Part shown: one piece after another, positions 44,030 through 56,500 of the stretch | Position numbering within the stretch: position 1 is the first letter of the stretch | How the letters are laid out: each line of letters begins with the position of its first letter | From: Holothuria scabra | Taxonomy: Eukaryota; Echinodermata; Holothuroidea; Aspidochirotida; Holothuriidae | DNA: 64,000 bases | Assembly (NCBI GenBank): GCA_037179385.1 | Contig: CM074193.1 | Span: 47,025,082 to 47,089,081 of the forward strand | Reading direction: 5' to 3' | Position numbers and translations under genes: made by a program | The notes under the pieces: model-generated | What the model saw: the letters and a program-made list of their open reading frames with translations, nothing else | Told to the model about the DNA's origin: nothing | The model's database searches: none

Positions 44030-47000
44030 CCTTATGAATTATGGAAAATAATGTCTTTCTTGAGATTTTCCCTTCCCACGTCGATTTTCTTTCAATGGAC
44101 AATCCTGGTAGCAATGTGAATGAATGAGCGTTTCCTTACAATCTCATAGTCATACCGTGTTAGGCCTAGGCCTATGGTGTTTCACAGGGGCAAGGGAGCA
44201 CTGAATTTCTCCCAGAGATTTGCTAACCCCAAAATGAAAAAAAAATTAGCAAATTTTCAGGTGACCTTTTTATTAAAGTACAAGCAATAGCATGCTAGAT
44301 GTGTTACACCCAGACAAAATATTTTCAGGGCTCATCATCAGCAGCATGATATAAAACGGCTTCTAGGGTCATCACGTACACACAGGACGGGTATAAAACA
44401 AACTCTCAAGTGTCAGAATGGTAGTCTAACTCTCAGTTCTTTTTGTATTTGACTCGGAATTTGGGCTAATCTGTTGGCTATTGTTTTATATACGCTCCAG
44501 ATTTTTTCTTTCATTGGTAAGGCAGTGAGGTCATGGAGCGCGTCAAGATCTAACGATGTGGGGGGAGGGGAGGCATATTACAGTATGTCAAATAAGTGTG
44601 TGCTCTGTATAAGCAACCAATGATTTTTGCACATATTCATCAGCTGAAATGGAAAATACATCACCATGTCCATGCAACTGATGGCATATTAGCTATGTGG
44701 AGGGCAGACTATTGACCTGGGTATCGGTTGAACTGGCATGGCCCTTCGTTAGAACAAATAATTATTTGTGAATAATGTGACGAATTAAAAGCAAGAAAAA
44801 ATACAATACCAGATCGCATCCAAGGTTACTGCACCTTTAAAACTTTTGCCAAGAGGAGGGGGAGGGAGGGGGAACCCAACCCCTATGATCAAATTTCCCT
44901 GAAAGGCAAATATTATCATCAAAAAACCTTTGACACACCTGTATAGGCCCCCAAAATAATATCCCTCAAAAATAATATCGAGGAAGGTCCCAGTGGCATG
45001 ATCAGACTTTTTTTATTGGGGGAGTGAAGACTGAGGCTGGGGGAAAAGTGTTGAGTGTTTGTGCAATAAGCAAATGACACTGATGGACTAGGCCCTGTTG
45101 GTTGAAGGGTATCAGTGCAGAGAAAATTTCTACTGTAAAAAGAGAACTACTGTAGTTGTCTGAAATGCCTCTCATATTGCTTGGATGGCACTTTTAAAAT
45201 TTCCAGGCTGAAGGTGGACTTGCCTGATTATCACAAAGGACCTAACTGTTAGGCCTAAAATGTTTGTCAAACTGCCCTGTTGCAGGTTGTACTATAGCCT
45301 AGCATACTGTTATTTAGAAAAAAACATAAGTTTAGCTAGGGAATAGACCTGTAGAAATAATTTCACTTTGCCAAAAGGCTAGTTACTGTATTGTTTAATG
45401 CAATATTTACACTTGGATTCATTCATGACAGAACTATCGGCATGGGTAACTTGATATTCACATGCTCTTTGATTAGTTATGTTTTAATGTGTACTGTGCA
45501 TGCGTTCTTGTAATACTGTACAACAGTTTGTGTGAATGGAAATGATACAGTAGTTGCATCTGGAGTTGAAATAGACTCTACAGAGAGACTAAAGTAATCA
45601 GAGCTAGAATAGGCTGAAAATAACATGAAACTCTAAGGATGGTGTATAGAATTATGCAGTAATACATATGTGCTGTACATTGCAAAAAGTGGCAGGTAGG
45701 TTGACTCCTTGCTTCCATACTGAAATGTATATTTCACTCCTTAAACCACATTTTCATGCATGTTAGGACTTCTCAATAGACAAAAATAAGCAAAAAAGCA
45801 TAAAAATGAAAGCCCTGGCTAGACCAATGGAAGACTTTGCTGTACCCCAAGTAAAATTGTACAGTAGAACTTTGTGGTAGCAGTTGATTACCTGTAAGGT
45901 CCCTCTGTGTATTTTGCAAGCTTTTGATTGTGCCAAGTTTGGAAGCAATGATGTAAACAATGCTACATCATACTGTGCAGTACATAACTGCTTATTTAGT
46001 TTAAAGATACTTGACAAACCTAGCACAGTTTATAAAAGATTACCACTCTTTTCAGCATAAGGTATAGTTTGAAAGGCCTAGTACAAGTAATGGTGAATGT
46101 TTGAGCATTTTGTTATCTGGGCCTTTAAACAACAGCATTGAATCTCATTATAAGCAAGAAGTATGAGGTGCCTATAGTGGTGCATGGCTGCAGTACCGTA
46201 AAGAGGCTCATTTAGTTGATATCGATAACTTAATGAGAGTCTCAAAGGGTCTCTATCACATATCAATGCTTATAGTTAGCATAACAAGTCAAGTTTCAAG
46301 TCCGAGAGTCACGAAAAATGCTAGAATTTTGAGTTTTCTTGTGTCCTGACTTGTAACGGTTTTGTACATAATTTGAAAAAGTGTCTGGTCACAAATTTTT
46401 GAAACCGGACTTGAACCGTTTATTACTCACTCATAAAACAGTAATCTGTATGTAGGGTATGGGGATTGTTTAATATTGACCATTTGTTATTGGTATGTGA
46501 ATAAAACTTAACAGGTTTGGAAAAATTTGTTGAATTTCATGAACTAACTCAATGAGCCGCTTTAAAAAGCCTGAAAAGTGGTGCCGCAGCTGGGTTTTGA
46601 TCTGTCAGTCCTACCCCCCCCCCCCCCCCCGGTGGGCGGTGGACACTGCTTTTACTCATAGAATACTGTAGTAGTAGCCTATTAAAGGAAACATACTCAG
46701 TACTTCATAATCAACTAACAGTAGCACCATTCAGAGTATACCAAAGGTACTGTAGACATACAGTATGGATTGATGGTTGAAGGGAAATACAGTACTTCCT
46801 TTACTGTACGTCAAGTAATATAAGAAATGTAACGGAGATAATACACAACCAGAGAGTTTCTTTTGCTGTGATACCATTGATTTATGCAAAGTCACTGCAG
46901 TAATTAAATGTACTAAAGTTTTCTACTATTACACTAATTTTTTTTGCAAATTTTTTTGCACCTGCCGGTGGTTCCCATGCAGACACTGTGTATAGTTTTA

Positions 47001-47418
47001 AAGAATGACTAAACGTTTTTCATACTGCCTGCGTCATTCTGGACCTGAACCTGAAGCACGACATCTATTTTTTGTTAATTGGTGTCTGACCCATGACTTG
47101 AATAGTAAATGAGTTACTGTACTACAGTCTTCAAAAAAAATATACTACAGCACTGAAGTCAGTCAGAGACCATTGGAACTTTTTGCTCCCCCCATCACCC
47201 CTGGGGATGTCTATTACAGGATTCCTGCACATACAGTAACAAACTGTACAAGCTGCACAAGGTTGTAATACTCAAGTACTCTGCATAGAGTTATGGTATG
47301 CAGACTTTGCCATGAACATGTACAGTATGATCACAACAGTTCAATTCATTATCTTTACTCAACAGTAATAAAAAGTACAGACTAATGTTACCTGTACATC
47401 TTGTTTTTCATTTAACAG
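44030..47418. other. DNA upstream of ZUP1, no exon recognised
   Basis: It should contain the ZUP1 promoter and 5' non-coding exon, because the first coding exon is preceded by an acceptor (TTTAACAG at 47411-47418), but I could not place them. It holds the TTAA MITE at 46199-46565 and a C run at about 46614-46630. Many CTGTAC/TACAGTA words are scattered through the region. Confidence 0.45.
46199..46565. mobile_element. TTAA-type MITE, inverted relative of 13675-14008
   Basis: Left TAAAGAGGCTCATTTAGTT and right AACTCAATGAGCCGCTTTAA. The interior aligns in reverse with 13675-14008 over the whole length (for example the AACATATCAATGACAAATGG and CTTGACTTGTTATGCTAAC regions). The left TTAA is mutated. 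Confidence 0.72.
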
Positions 47419-47443
47419 GCTTTGTGGATGTGTCCTGTAGAAT

Positions 47444-47503
47444 ATGAGACTCAGAGGAAAATATGAATATAGATGTAAGGGAGCACAGTATTGTTTGCTG
47501 TGA
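47444..47503 (+). promoter_or_regulatory. Overlapping upstream ORF of ZUP1
   Basis: An ATG 19 nt before the ZUP1 start, in another frame, in the same exon (47419 onward). It opens a 19-codon frame that runs past the ZUP1 start and ends at TGA 47501-47503. If translated it would lower ZUP1 initiation. Its ATG has A at -3 and A at +4. Confidence 0.45.
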
Positions 47504-50500
47504 AATTTGTGGCCAGGAGTTTAAAACAGATGAATTAGTTCGACATCACATGAGAGAAGAACATGAGATGTTTGGAGCACAGTGCCCTTTATGTGACTTG
47601 CAGCATGTCAGCATCGATGAACTCAATGTACATGTTAATACTGCTCATTTGGACATTCTTAGTCCTTCCAGAGGAAGAGAAGCATTTTCCTCTCCTGATG
47701 CATCAAGAGCCGATGGACCACATTTAACTGAGGTACCACCTCGATCATTTAATGGTATAACAAGTACCGTTCAGTTGTCACCATCAAAGGAGTTTTGTTC
47801 CCCAAAGAAAGAAGGTTCAAATATGGAAGAGGAGTCATCAGATTCGGAATCAGTGGAAGAAGTTTCGATGAAAGTATTCTTTGATTCAACAATATCATCT
47901 GAATCTGAATCAAATTGCGGAGAACCCAGTGATGCAGAAAGATTTGGGACTATATCAAGCTGTAGCAAATTTTCAGGGGGAGAATCTAATCAAAAGCTAA
48001 CAGAGGAAAATGTTCCTGAAAATGCATTGCAGAGAGTGATTGGTAATTTATCCCCCGGAAGGTGGAAACTTTGGAGTGAAAATGAAACAAGTAAGATGTT
48101 GAATGAGAGTAAAGGTTTGTGGCAGGATGCATGTCCTACAAATTTAGAGGAAGATGGTTGTGAACCATTTTTCATAGACTGTAGTGATGATGAATCGCCA
48201 ACAACTCCTGAAACTGGTGGCAGGGGAAGGGTTCTTACTAAACCAAAAGAAACATTACTTAGCTTAAGTAAGAATGCAAAGCATGTTGAAGAGCCTGTAC
48301 TTTGTCCTTTTTGTGGCCTAGGTAATTATGATGCCAGTGTTATTCAACATCATATAGAGGCAGAACATTCAGATGCAGATATGAATGATATGATTACTCC
48401 AAAAAGTCCAAAACTTGAACTGGTTGAAAATGATAAAATGATTACAGATTTAGGTGTGGAAAACACTTCATCAAGAGTAAAAAGAAAACTGTACGGGGAT
48501 GATGACATAGAATATGAAGTTGAGAATCATAGCTGTCCTGTTTGTCATCATGAAGGACTTCCACAGGATGAAATGAATGAACATGTCAACAGCCATTTTG
48601 AATCTAACACCAATGAAAATGATGTTAAGGTATTGAAGGATAGACTCATTGCAGAACAGTTACAGAAACAGGAACAAGATTTAAGGGAAAGACAAGAAAA
48701 GGAAGCTTTTAAGCAATTACAGGTATAGTAAATTATTTATCAGATCTGTGTATTATGTAGTGTCAGTAATATCTGTCAGTAATTTAGCCAGTTTGTAACA
48801 CAAACCAAATGAAAAAAGAAACATTGCACAAATAATTTAGAGAGCAATTTTTTGCACTGGTGTCTATATGGAAAATGTTCCTATATTGATTTTAGCAAGA
48901 ATTAGTGAAGAAGTTGTACTGTACATCTCATTTCATTTACAAGGTCAAAATAAGGTCAAATATTATAGCATTGCCAACTAGAGGTACCATACAGGATAGT
49001 ATCATATTGAGACACCCCCCTCCCTTCTAAGATTCCTTCCTTACTCTGAATTAAAAGTGGAGCATTGTAGAAATGACCTAAAAAGCTAATCTGAAGATGG
49101 TTTGAACACTTGAATTAACACTAAAGAAAACACCAGTGGTTTCTTTTGCTAATAATATAACCCTGAATGCCAAATGCATGACAATGAAAGTAATAGATAG
49201 TCTTAATTAGTAGTTGATAAGCTTCAGAATTTTTTTCTTCTTTTTTGAAGATTATGCAGTCCTTTGACTCCTGTCCTGGTCATAACAAAAAACTAAAATT
49301 TTAACTCACTGCCATTGTGCTTGGTGCTCAGCATTAGCAATGGAGTTGGGAAAACAAGCTGAATGGTGAGCAACAACCGGGAAAAAATGCTGTGTCCAGC
49401 CCATCTTAAAGTTGGCTAGAAACTGGGCTGTAAAATTCTGTCTAACCTGACCTTTAGGCCTACATACAATGTCAACATTTCAAAGCATCAAGTCATCAGA
49501 TGTTTGTAACATGGGTAAAACCTTTCCAAAGGGGATCTGAAAAAAAAAAATGATATTCACAACATTGTTTGGGGAAATGACTTAGAGCAACAAAACCTCA
49601 TCTGGAGAGAACAGTCTATATTAGTACAGTTGAAATAAGCTTTTACTAGCTCTTGTTCTCTTCAATGCACAGTACAACTTTCCCATACTGATAGTGGGTC
49701 CAAGATTCAGAGTGCACTATCACTGAACAATGCAGATATCTTATGTACCAGTATGGTTTGCATGAGTGATCTTTCATAAATATGATGAAGGAATAAATGA
49801 TTTTTGACATTTTGTTTTATTTTAGTCTCAGTATGGGATGGATGAGACTGGGAGTTACCAGGTACAGGCTGAAAAGAAACTAGAGAAGGCTTTAGTTAAA
49901 GGACAAGTTGGTATTGCTGACTTCTACCATCAGAAGAGTAAATTACAGAGAATGCAGTCAACAGGAGAAGAGGATGCTAGATATAGAACATCAGGTATTG
50001 ATATGAAACATCAGGTATTGATATAAAACATCAGGTATTGACAGGGAACTGTACTGCAGCTGCCTCAGCCAGACCTCTTAACCTGTGTGACTTCATTCAA
50101 AGTAGGCAGATTTTCTTTTCTCAGAGTCAAAAAGTATGGACAAGGGAAAAAAAACCAGTAGGTTGCTAATTTTCAACTAAAACCATACAAACGCTGGTAC
50201 TTTAGGCTGAAGTCTATTCACAGTACGGCTGGGCAACATACAGTAGTCACATAATTTGATGCTTTGTTTGTACATTGTTAGCTGTTCTTGTTTGCATATT
50301 TTCACTTGCGTTGCAATACATGAAAAGTGTATCAGGTACCCTATGCAATGTAGTGTACATCAGTGGGATGCATGCAAAATAACAAAGCTCCAGATATATT
50401 GTCATAAAATGCAACCAATTCATAATGTAGATTGTTGGTCAATTTCTTTGTATGCTCTCTCATAATTATCAGCCAATGAAAACTATTTTATGTACATGGA

Positions 50501-53500
50501 AATGATGTTAGTTCAAGTATATTGACTGCCATGCAATTTGTTATTAAAGAAATCTGTCTTGCCAACTTATGGCTCTGTTTTATGCATCTTATTTTCCCCA
50601 GTCTAGCAATACAAAATTAAATATGTGACTGCAACTTGAGGCATTTAGCTTCTGCTAGTAGGATCACAGAAATGCAGTCATGTTGAGCTTCTCATTTTCT
50701 TTTTTTTAATGAAATCAGGTGATTTCCACGTTTGATTCCAAAAGTTATGACAAACCAGTGACTAAGATCAAAATTCAGTGACAGGTACCTTCTGGTTTTG
50801 GGGATAGCATTTGTTGTCATGGAGATATGTATACCCTGGTAACCAATGCAACCAATTTATCAAACATTGTTTGGTTTTGTGACACCTATTGTAACCTGTT
50901 CGTTCAAACCATCATGTCCTCTTTCTTCTGCCAGTTTTTGTGGATACTTGTGTGTCAAAACTGATTTCTCATAATCAGTCACAAGTTAATGTAGCAAAAT
51001 CTCATTGTATGGTTTAAGTATTATAAACAGGGCAATAGGACACATCTAAGAACTGAATGTTTGAAAGTGCCAATCTGCATACAGGGTTTTAGTTCACCTA
51101 ATGCTAAAGCAATTTTGTGTCTGTCTTTACATGGGCCCTTTAACCTCATGACAGGGAAGAATGTCCAAAATTTGCATTACAGTTTCGAAGATACTGCACC
51201 TTTGTGTTACAGAATTTCAAGTTAATACAACAGTCTGTAATAAAGACCCCAATAATGGTTTATATACAAAATCTGCTGGACCAGGTTTCATTTTTGAAAT
51301 CATTTGACAAACTCATGAAATAAAATGCAGTGTGATACTGGATAAAGAATTGCCTGCATGGTTTAAATTGTTTTTTTTTTTTTTTTTTATATACACAGGC
51401 ATAACCAACTCCCTATCAAGGTTTTATGACAACAATGCTTTTAACATTGCTTATGCAAGGCTTGCAGAACACACAGATCATTTTGCATCATCACCAGGAT
51501 GTCGTGGCTGGGGTTGCGGCTATCGTAATGTACAAATGTTACTCTCAGCCATGTGGCATGACCCAAAGTATCGGCAAGTAGTGTTTAATGGTAAGAATCT
51601 TGTTATCTCATCTCTCCGTGAGGAGGATGAGATATTTTAGTCACTTTCCCTATGGGGCTATATATGGCAATGCCAGCTGAAATAGCAATGGTTACCATGG
51701 TAACGGTAAATTTTCCCAGGTTACTAGTCGCGAGGTCTAACCCATGGTGAGGTACCCCAGGTTGACTGAAGGTCCAGGGCTGAGAGGGGGGTCAAAACCT
51801 GTCCATGTGTGTGTGTGGGGGGGGTGGGGATGGGTGGGTGTGTGTGTGTGTGTCCAATTTCGTTTTCCTAATATCTTGTAAATGGCTGGGCCGATTTTCT
51901 TCAAACTTGGTAGGGTGGTACATCAGGTGGAACAATTGCATTTTGATACACAACCGGAAGTGAAGGTCAAAGGTTACAGGTCAAAGGTCAAATTTAGTGA
52001 AATCACATTTTCTGCTATATTTCCAAAACGAAATGTTCTCCTGACACGAAACTTCGCACATATGATGATTGCACCTAGATCTACCAAAATATGTGTTTGC
52101 CATAGCAACAGAGGTCAAAGGTCAAGTGGTAGAGTGGAACAAAAAATTTTCATGTGATAATTTGTTCGTAAAACAACGTTTTTGTCCCTCAAACTCCTCC
52201 TAGTGGGCTGGACCAATTCTTTTCAAAATTGGTAGGTGGGTACCCCAGGGTGAGAACTTGTGTCTCCCAGACCCTCTGAAGAAAAGGTCAGAGGTCAAAG
52301 GTCACATTTTGCAAAAAACTCTTTTTCCTATTTTGTACTAAAACTTCAAAAGAAAACCATTTTACATGAAACTTCACAAGTATAATAGGGTAGACTAGTT
52401 CTACCAAAATATGTAGTTTCCATGGCAACCAAGGTCAAAGGTCACGTGACAGGTTGTCACATACTTTTTTTGTATTCACCTTAACTCTTAACGGAAGCAT
52501 TCCACAAATCGGAAAGTTTAATTGTAATAGCCTAGACATGATACTGTAAGTTGTACCAATATGTGTGGTTGTCATGGCAACTAAGGACATAGTTCACGTC
52601 ACAGATTGACAAAGGTTAAAATGGGCATGACACGGCCACAAAAACTTTTGTGTATTGCAAGATTAGATACAGTATTTTACAAATATCATCTCACACCTCA
52701 TTAAAAACCAGTACAATTCGGCATAAATGATATTAGAAGGAAAACTGCGTTCAAATCCAATTTCGAAAAATGCTGCAGCAGCTCACCTGACTTTTAAGAT
52801 GCAATTGTAGACACAAACCCCGCCCTACGGCGCGCATCTAGATGTGGAGCTAATGTAACGCTCTTTTAAGTTACCTTTTCTTAGAAACCTCATGAAAACG
52901 ATTGCATCACAATAAAGAGCGAAAGGGGCAGACCATGGTGGGGATTCGGAGCAAATCATTGGCCAATATGTTAGGGTGTATATGCAGGTGGGTAAAAATA
53001 GTTCAGTTTTTGTGCAAGAAAGACGCAGTTCTGTGGCTATAAAGAACAGCTATGAATATGTATGGGCAGACCACAATAAGCACATCCCCACTACGAGCGC
53101 GTCTTTACTGTATGAGCTGTTTGATGAAGATGCTATTGCGAATACTAAGCAGTCACCGCGCAATGCACAATCCACAATGTAGTCAGTGGCCACGCTCACT
53201 GCTATCAGAGCACCAGTGTTTGCAATTATGTATGTGCTAACACGCGTTGCCATGCACATGATTCGATGATTGTGAGCTCTCTGCCAGTGAGATCTGGTAC
53301 AGTGTTGCTAACCGTGCCTCCAATGAGGTCACCATTTTGAGACGCTTCACATTTTCACTTTTGAATTTCAAATGGTCTGAGCCTGGCCTGTAATTGGGAA
53401 TTCAAAACGTTTTTTTCGGTATTTATGTACATAACTTTGTGGGGAAATCATTCACTTTATGTCAAGGTGTACCCAAAGAACAGTGACCGAGGAACCTACT

Positions 53501-56500
53501 TTGGCCGTGTCATCCCCACTTTAATGTTTTGTAACTAGCCTATTTTTCATCAATTAATATAAATAAACTAGACTCCTAGGTTAGTACTTTGTAGTAACAG
53601 TCTCAAATTCTTTTTTCACAAGCCTGTATGCTGCAGTGAGATTTTGGTCTGCCAAACAAACCTACTCAACTGAGCTGATCTAAATTGCGTAACTACTGTA
53701 TGTAAAATCAATCTGGTATACATTGTGTACTGCTCAACTACAGGTATTTACATCTCAGGTTAAGGAACCACCAAGCCTCTTGGCTTTCTGGTCTTACAGA
53801 ATTATTTGATGATTAGTCCCAATAGTAATATGGCTTATGTTGAAATAACACATATGAGACAAAAGGGGGCCAGAAATAGCTAGTAAAAGTGAATGTATGT
53901 GTATATAGAATGCTGTTTGATACACTTTAAGGGTTGGGATGTGCTGAAGAAATATATCATGCTTGTTAAAGCGATACAAATATTTTTCCATCAGGTTCCC
54001 CTCACCCTGTTAGTATCAATTTTGAAGTAAACTGGAGTTTTCAAATAACAACCATAGTAATACACTACACAGGGCTGGATAACCACAAGCAACTTAAAAT
54101 GTTTTTTCATGTTCTTTGAACAGAACTAGCCAAATTTCTTTTCCCCAACTGCTCACATTATTTTGCAAATAACAAAATTTTACTACAAGGAGCTTCCCAC
54201 GTTCTTGATTAAGGATAGTTATATCTTCTGTACACAATTGGAGAGCATGAACCATTCAGCATTAGGAAGAGATTAGAATAAGTCAAAGGATGCTTACATG
54301 TGTCATAAATTGCTACAGCAGGCAGGGTCAAAGGAAGATACTCTTTAAATATTCTAATTCCTAGCTTAATGATCTGAATCTGGAAAGATACTGCACAACA
54401 CTCCTGATGGTTTCCAACACGATTGAGATTGCGAAGGTAGAATTGGTCATTTCTTTGAAAAAAATTCAAGCTGAGATCGTAAATTGCTTGAGATCCTTCA
54501 CATCTGTAATATTTTGGGGGAGTAAGTTCCAGTCTCTGATGGTATGGGACAAAAAATGTAATTGAAGCAGTCCATGTTGGTTGGTATATTAATGAAGCTG
54601 TTGGAATTATGTTGCCTTGAATCTTGCCATACCAGTTGCAGGTTGTTAATTGGCAAGGCTAAGATCTGACTTTGTGAAGGATTGCTAGCATGTTGACAAC
54701 ACTGATCTGTCTTCAAGAATCAAGACTATCCCACCAAAGTTCTTTTAACATTTTTACATACACTACTATGGGAGAATAGTCATTAGAAACAAACCTAGTG
54801 GCCTGGCATTGACTGTGATCGACTTTACTGGATAGGAATAGATGACAAATACTCCATATATGATGCCAACACCATTTTTATTTCTCATTTTACGCAGGAA
54901 AAAATGCAATACCTGCAATACCTTACATCCAGAAATTAATTGAGGATGCCTGGCAGAAAGGATTTGATCCTGCCGGCATGGAACAATTGGGCAATAGACT
55001 TGTGAACACAAGAAAATGGATTGGAGCAACAGAAGTAACAGCTCTACTACAGTCTCTTAGAGTCAAGTAAGTGACCCTGTAACTTTCTGTACTTGCTTAA
55101 TTTGATTATTTAAGGAATAAGTTTATGAGTTGAGTTTTATGGTAAAATGTACATTGCTTGAAGTGTATTTTATTCATCATTTATCATACTTTAAATTTGA
55201 TTTTTTTTTTCCATCTCATTTATTGAAAAGATAACTGGATTCATAAATATATACATACATACAATGTAAGGATGAAACAAATCAAGGTATTACACTTTAA
55301 TAACAACAAAGAATGAGTTTTTACCTCTTAAGAAACGAGTCATACATAATCAGGAAGCAAAATTCAAACAAAGTACAAGAAAACTTCTCTGAAATACAGT
55401 TCCCTTGCTTGCTTATTTTCTTTATGCAAGATATAATATTTAAATTTGGTATTGAAATTGATATCTTTAAATAATTTGTTGGAAATTTCAGCAAATTACT
55501 TAGGTAAGCACCTTGTACAAATTGATATGCAGAAAAATATCACAAACGTGCATGGCACGTTCAAGCTGCCCTAGCAGTGCATAAAGTGATACATTGGTTT
55601 CAACAAACCATGTTAGCTTTTGATATGAAAACGGACATGATCTTTTACTCTGATAAACTAAAGCTTCCTCTAGTCCAGGGTTTTGGGCATATGCCATGAT
55701 TTTCTATTTTCTATTAGCCTGAAAAGAGTAAGTTTTGTACATAACTTAAGACAAAAATCAATACCGTTGGAATTCTGCTGCATGATATAAAACTGGCCCT
55801 GGTCTTTGCTTTGTCCAAGTTTGCATTTGTTTAATCGTCTTCACATACAGAATGCTTTTACTCATAGGCAAAAAACAAACAAAAAAATTTCAGATATGCA
55901 TTCTAGCTGACAGGCCGAACCAGTTTTGGAATGTAACTAAGGTTAGAGATGAAATTTTTTAGGAAATTTTTTAAGGAAGTGTATCGTTGCTTTCTCAAAA
56001 TTATGAAGATAAAGCTTTCTTAATTTCTACTTTCATTTTGTTAGTGAGGTTTGCTGTACAAAGAAATTGCTGTTACAGTTTAACAGCATCACCTTGTATG
56101 GAATTATATCCAATGTTCCAATTGTGTGTCTTTTTGCTAATTTTAATGTTTTTCTGAAAGTATGTCAACTTTTATGTTTTAGGTGTAAACTCCTTGATTT
56201 CCATAAGAGTACTGGTGAGTCTGGAACCCATCCACGTATGTTTGAATGGGTGAAAGATTACTTTGGAAAGCCAAGCAATTTACGCATCCTTGGAAAAGAA
56301 GACACAGCTCTCAGCCAAAAAATGCCACTCTACCTCCAGCACCAAGGTAAGCAAAGTGGTCCCAACTACTGTACCCCCTGGGAGTGGTGGGGAGCTGTAC
56401 TTGGATATAACATAGTACATGGCTAATAAGGAGAATTATCACTAATTTGGGACTTACCTGGTGGTTATGACCACAAAACAAATAAAATTCTGTCCAACAG

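Larger units (their letters stand above)
51591..54897 (+). other. ZUP1 intron 3, repeat-rich
   Basis: Phase 1, donor AATG|GTAAGA, acceptor TTTTACGCAG. Contains a GT/G-rich microsatellite (about 51804-51852), the DR1-bearing tandem repeat (51880-52610), the TTAA element (52620-53520) and about 1.4 kb of unremarkable sequence. Confidence 0.8.

Noticed and set aside
55200..56060. Extra exon within ZUP1 intron 4
   Set aside because: The protein is colinear with known ZUP1 across the 55066/56183 junction; nothing is missing there.
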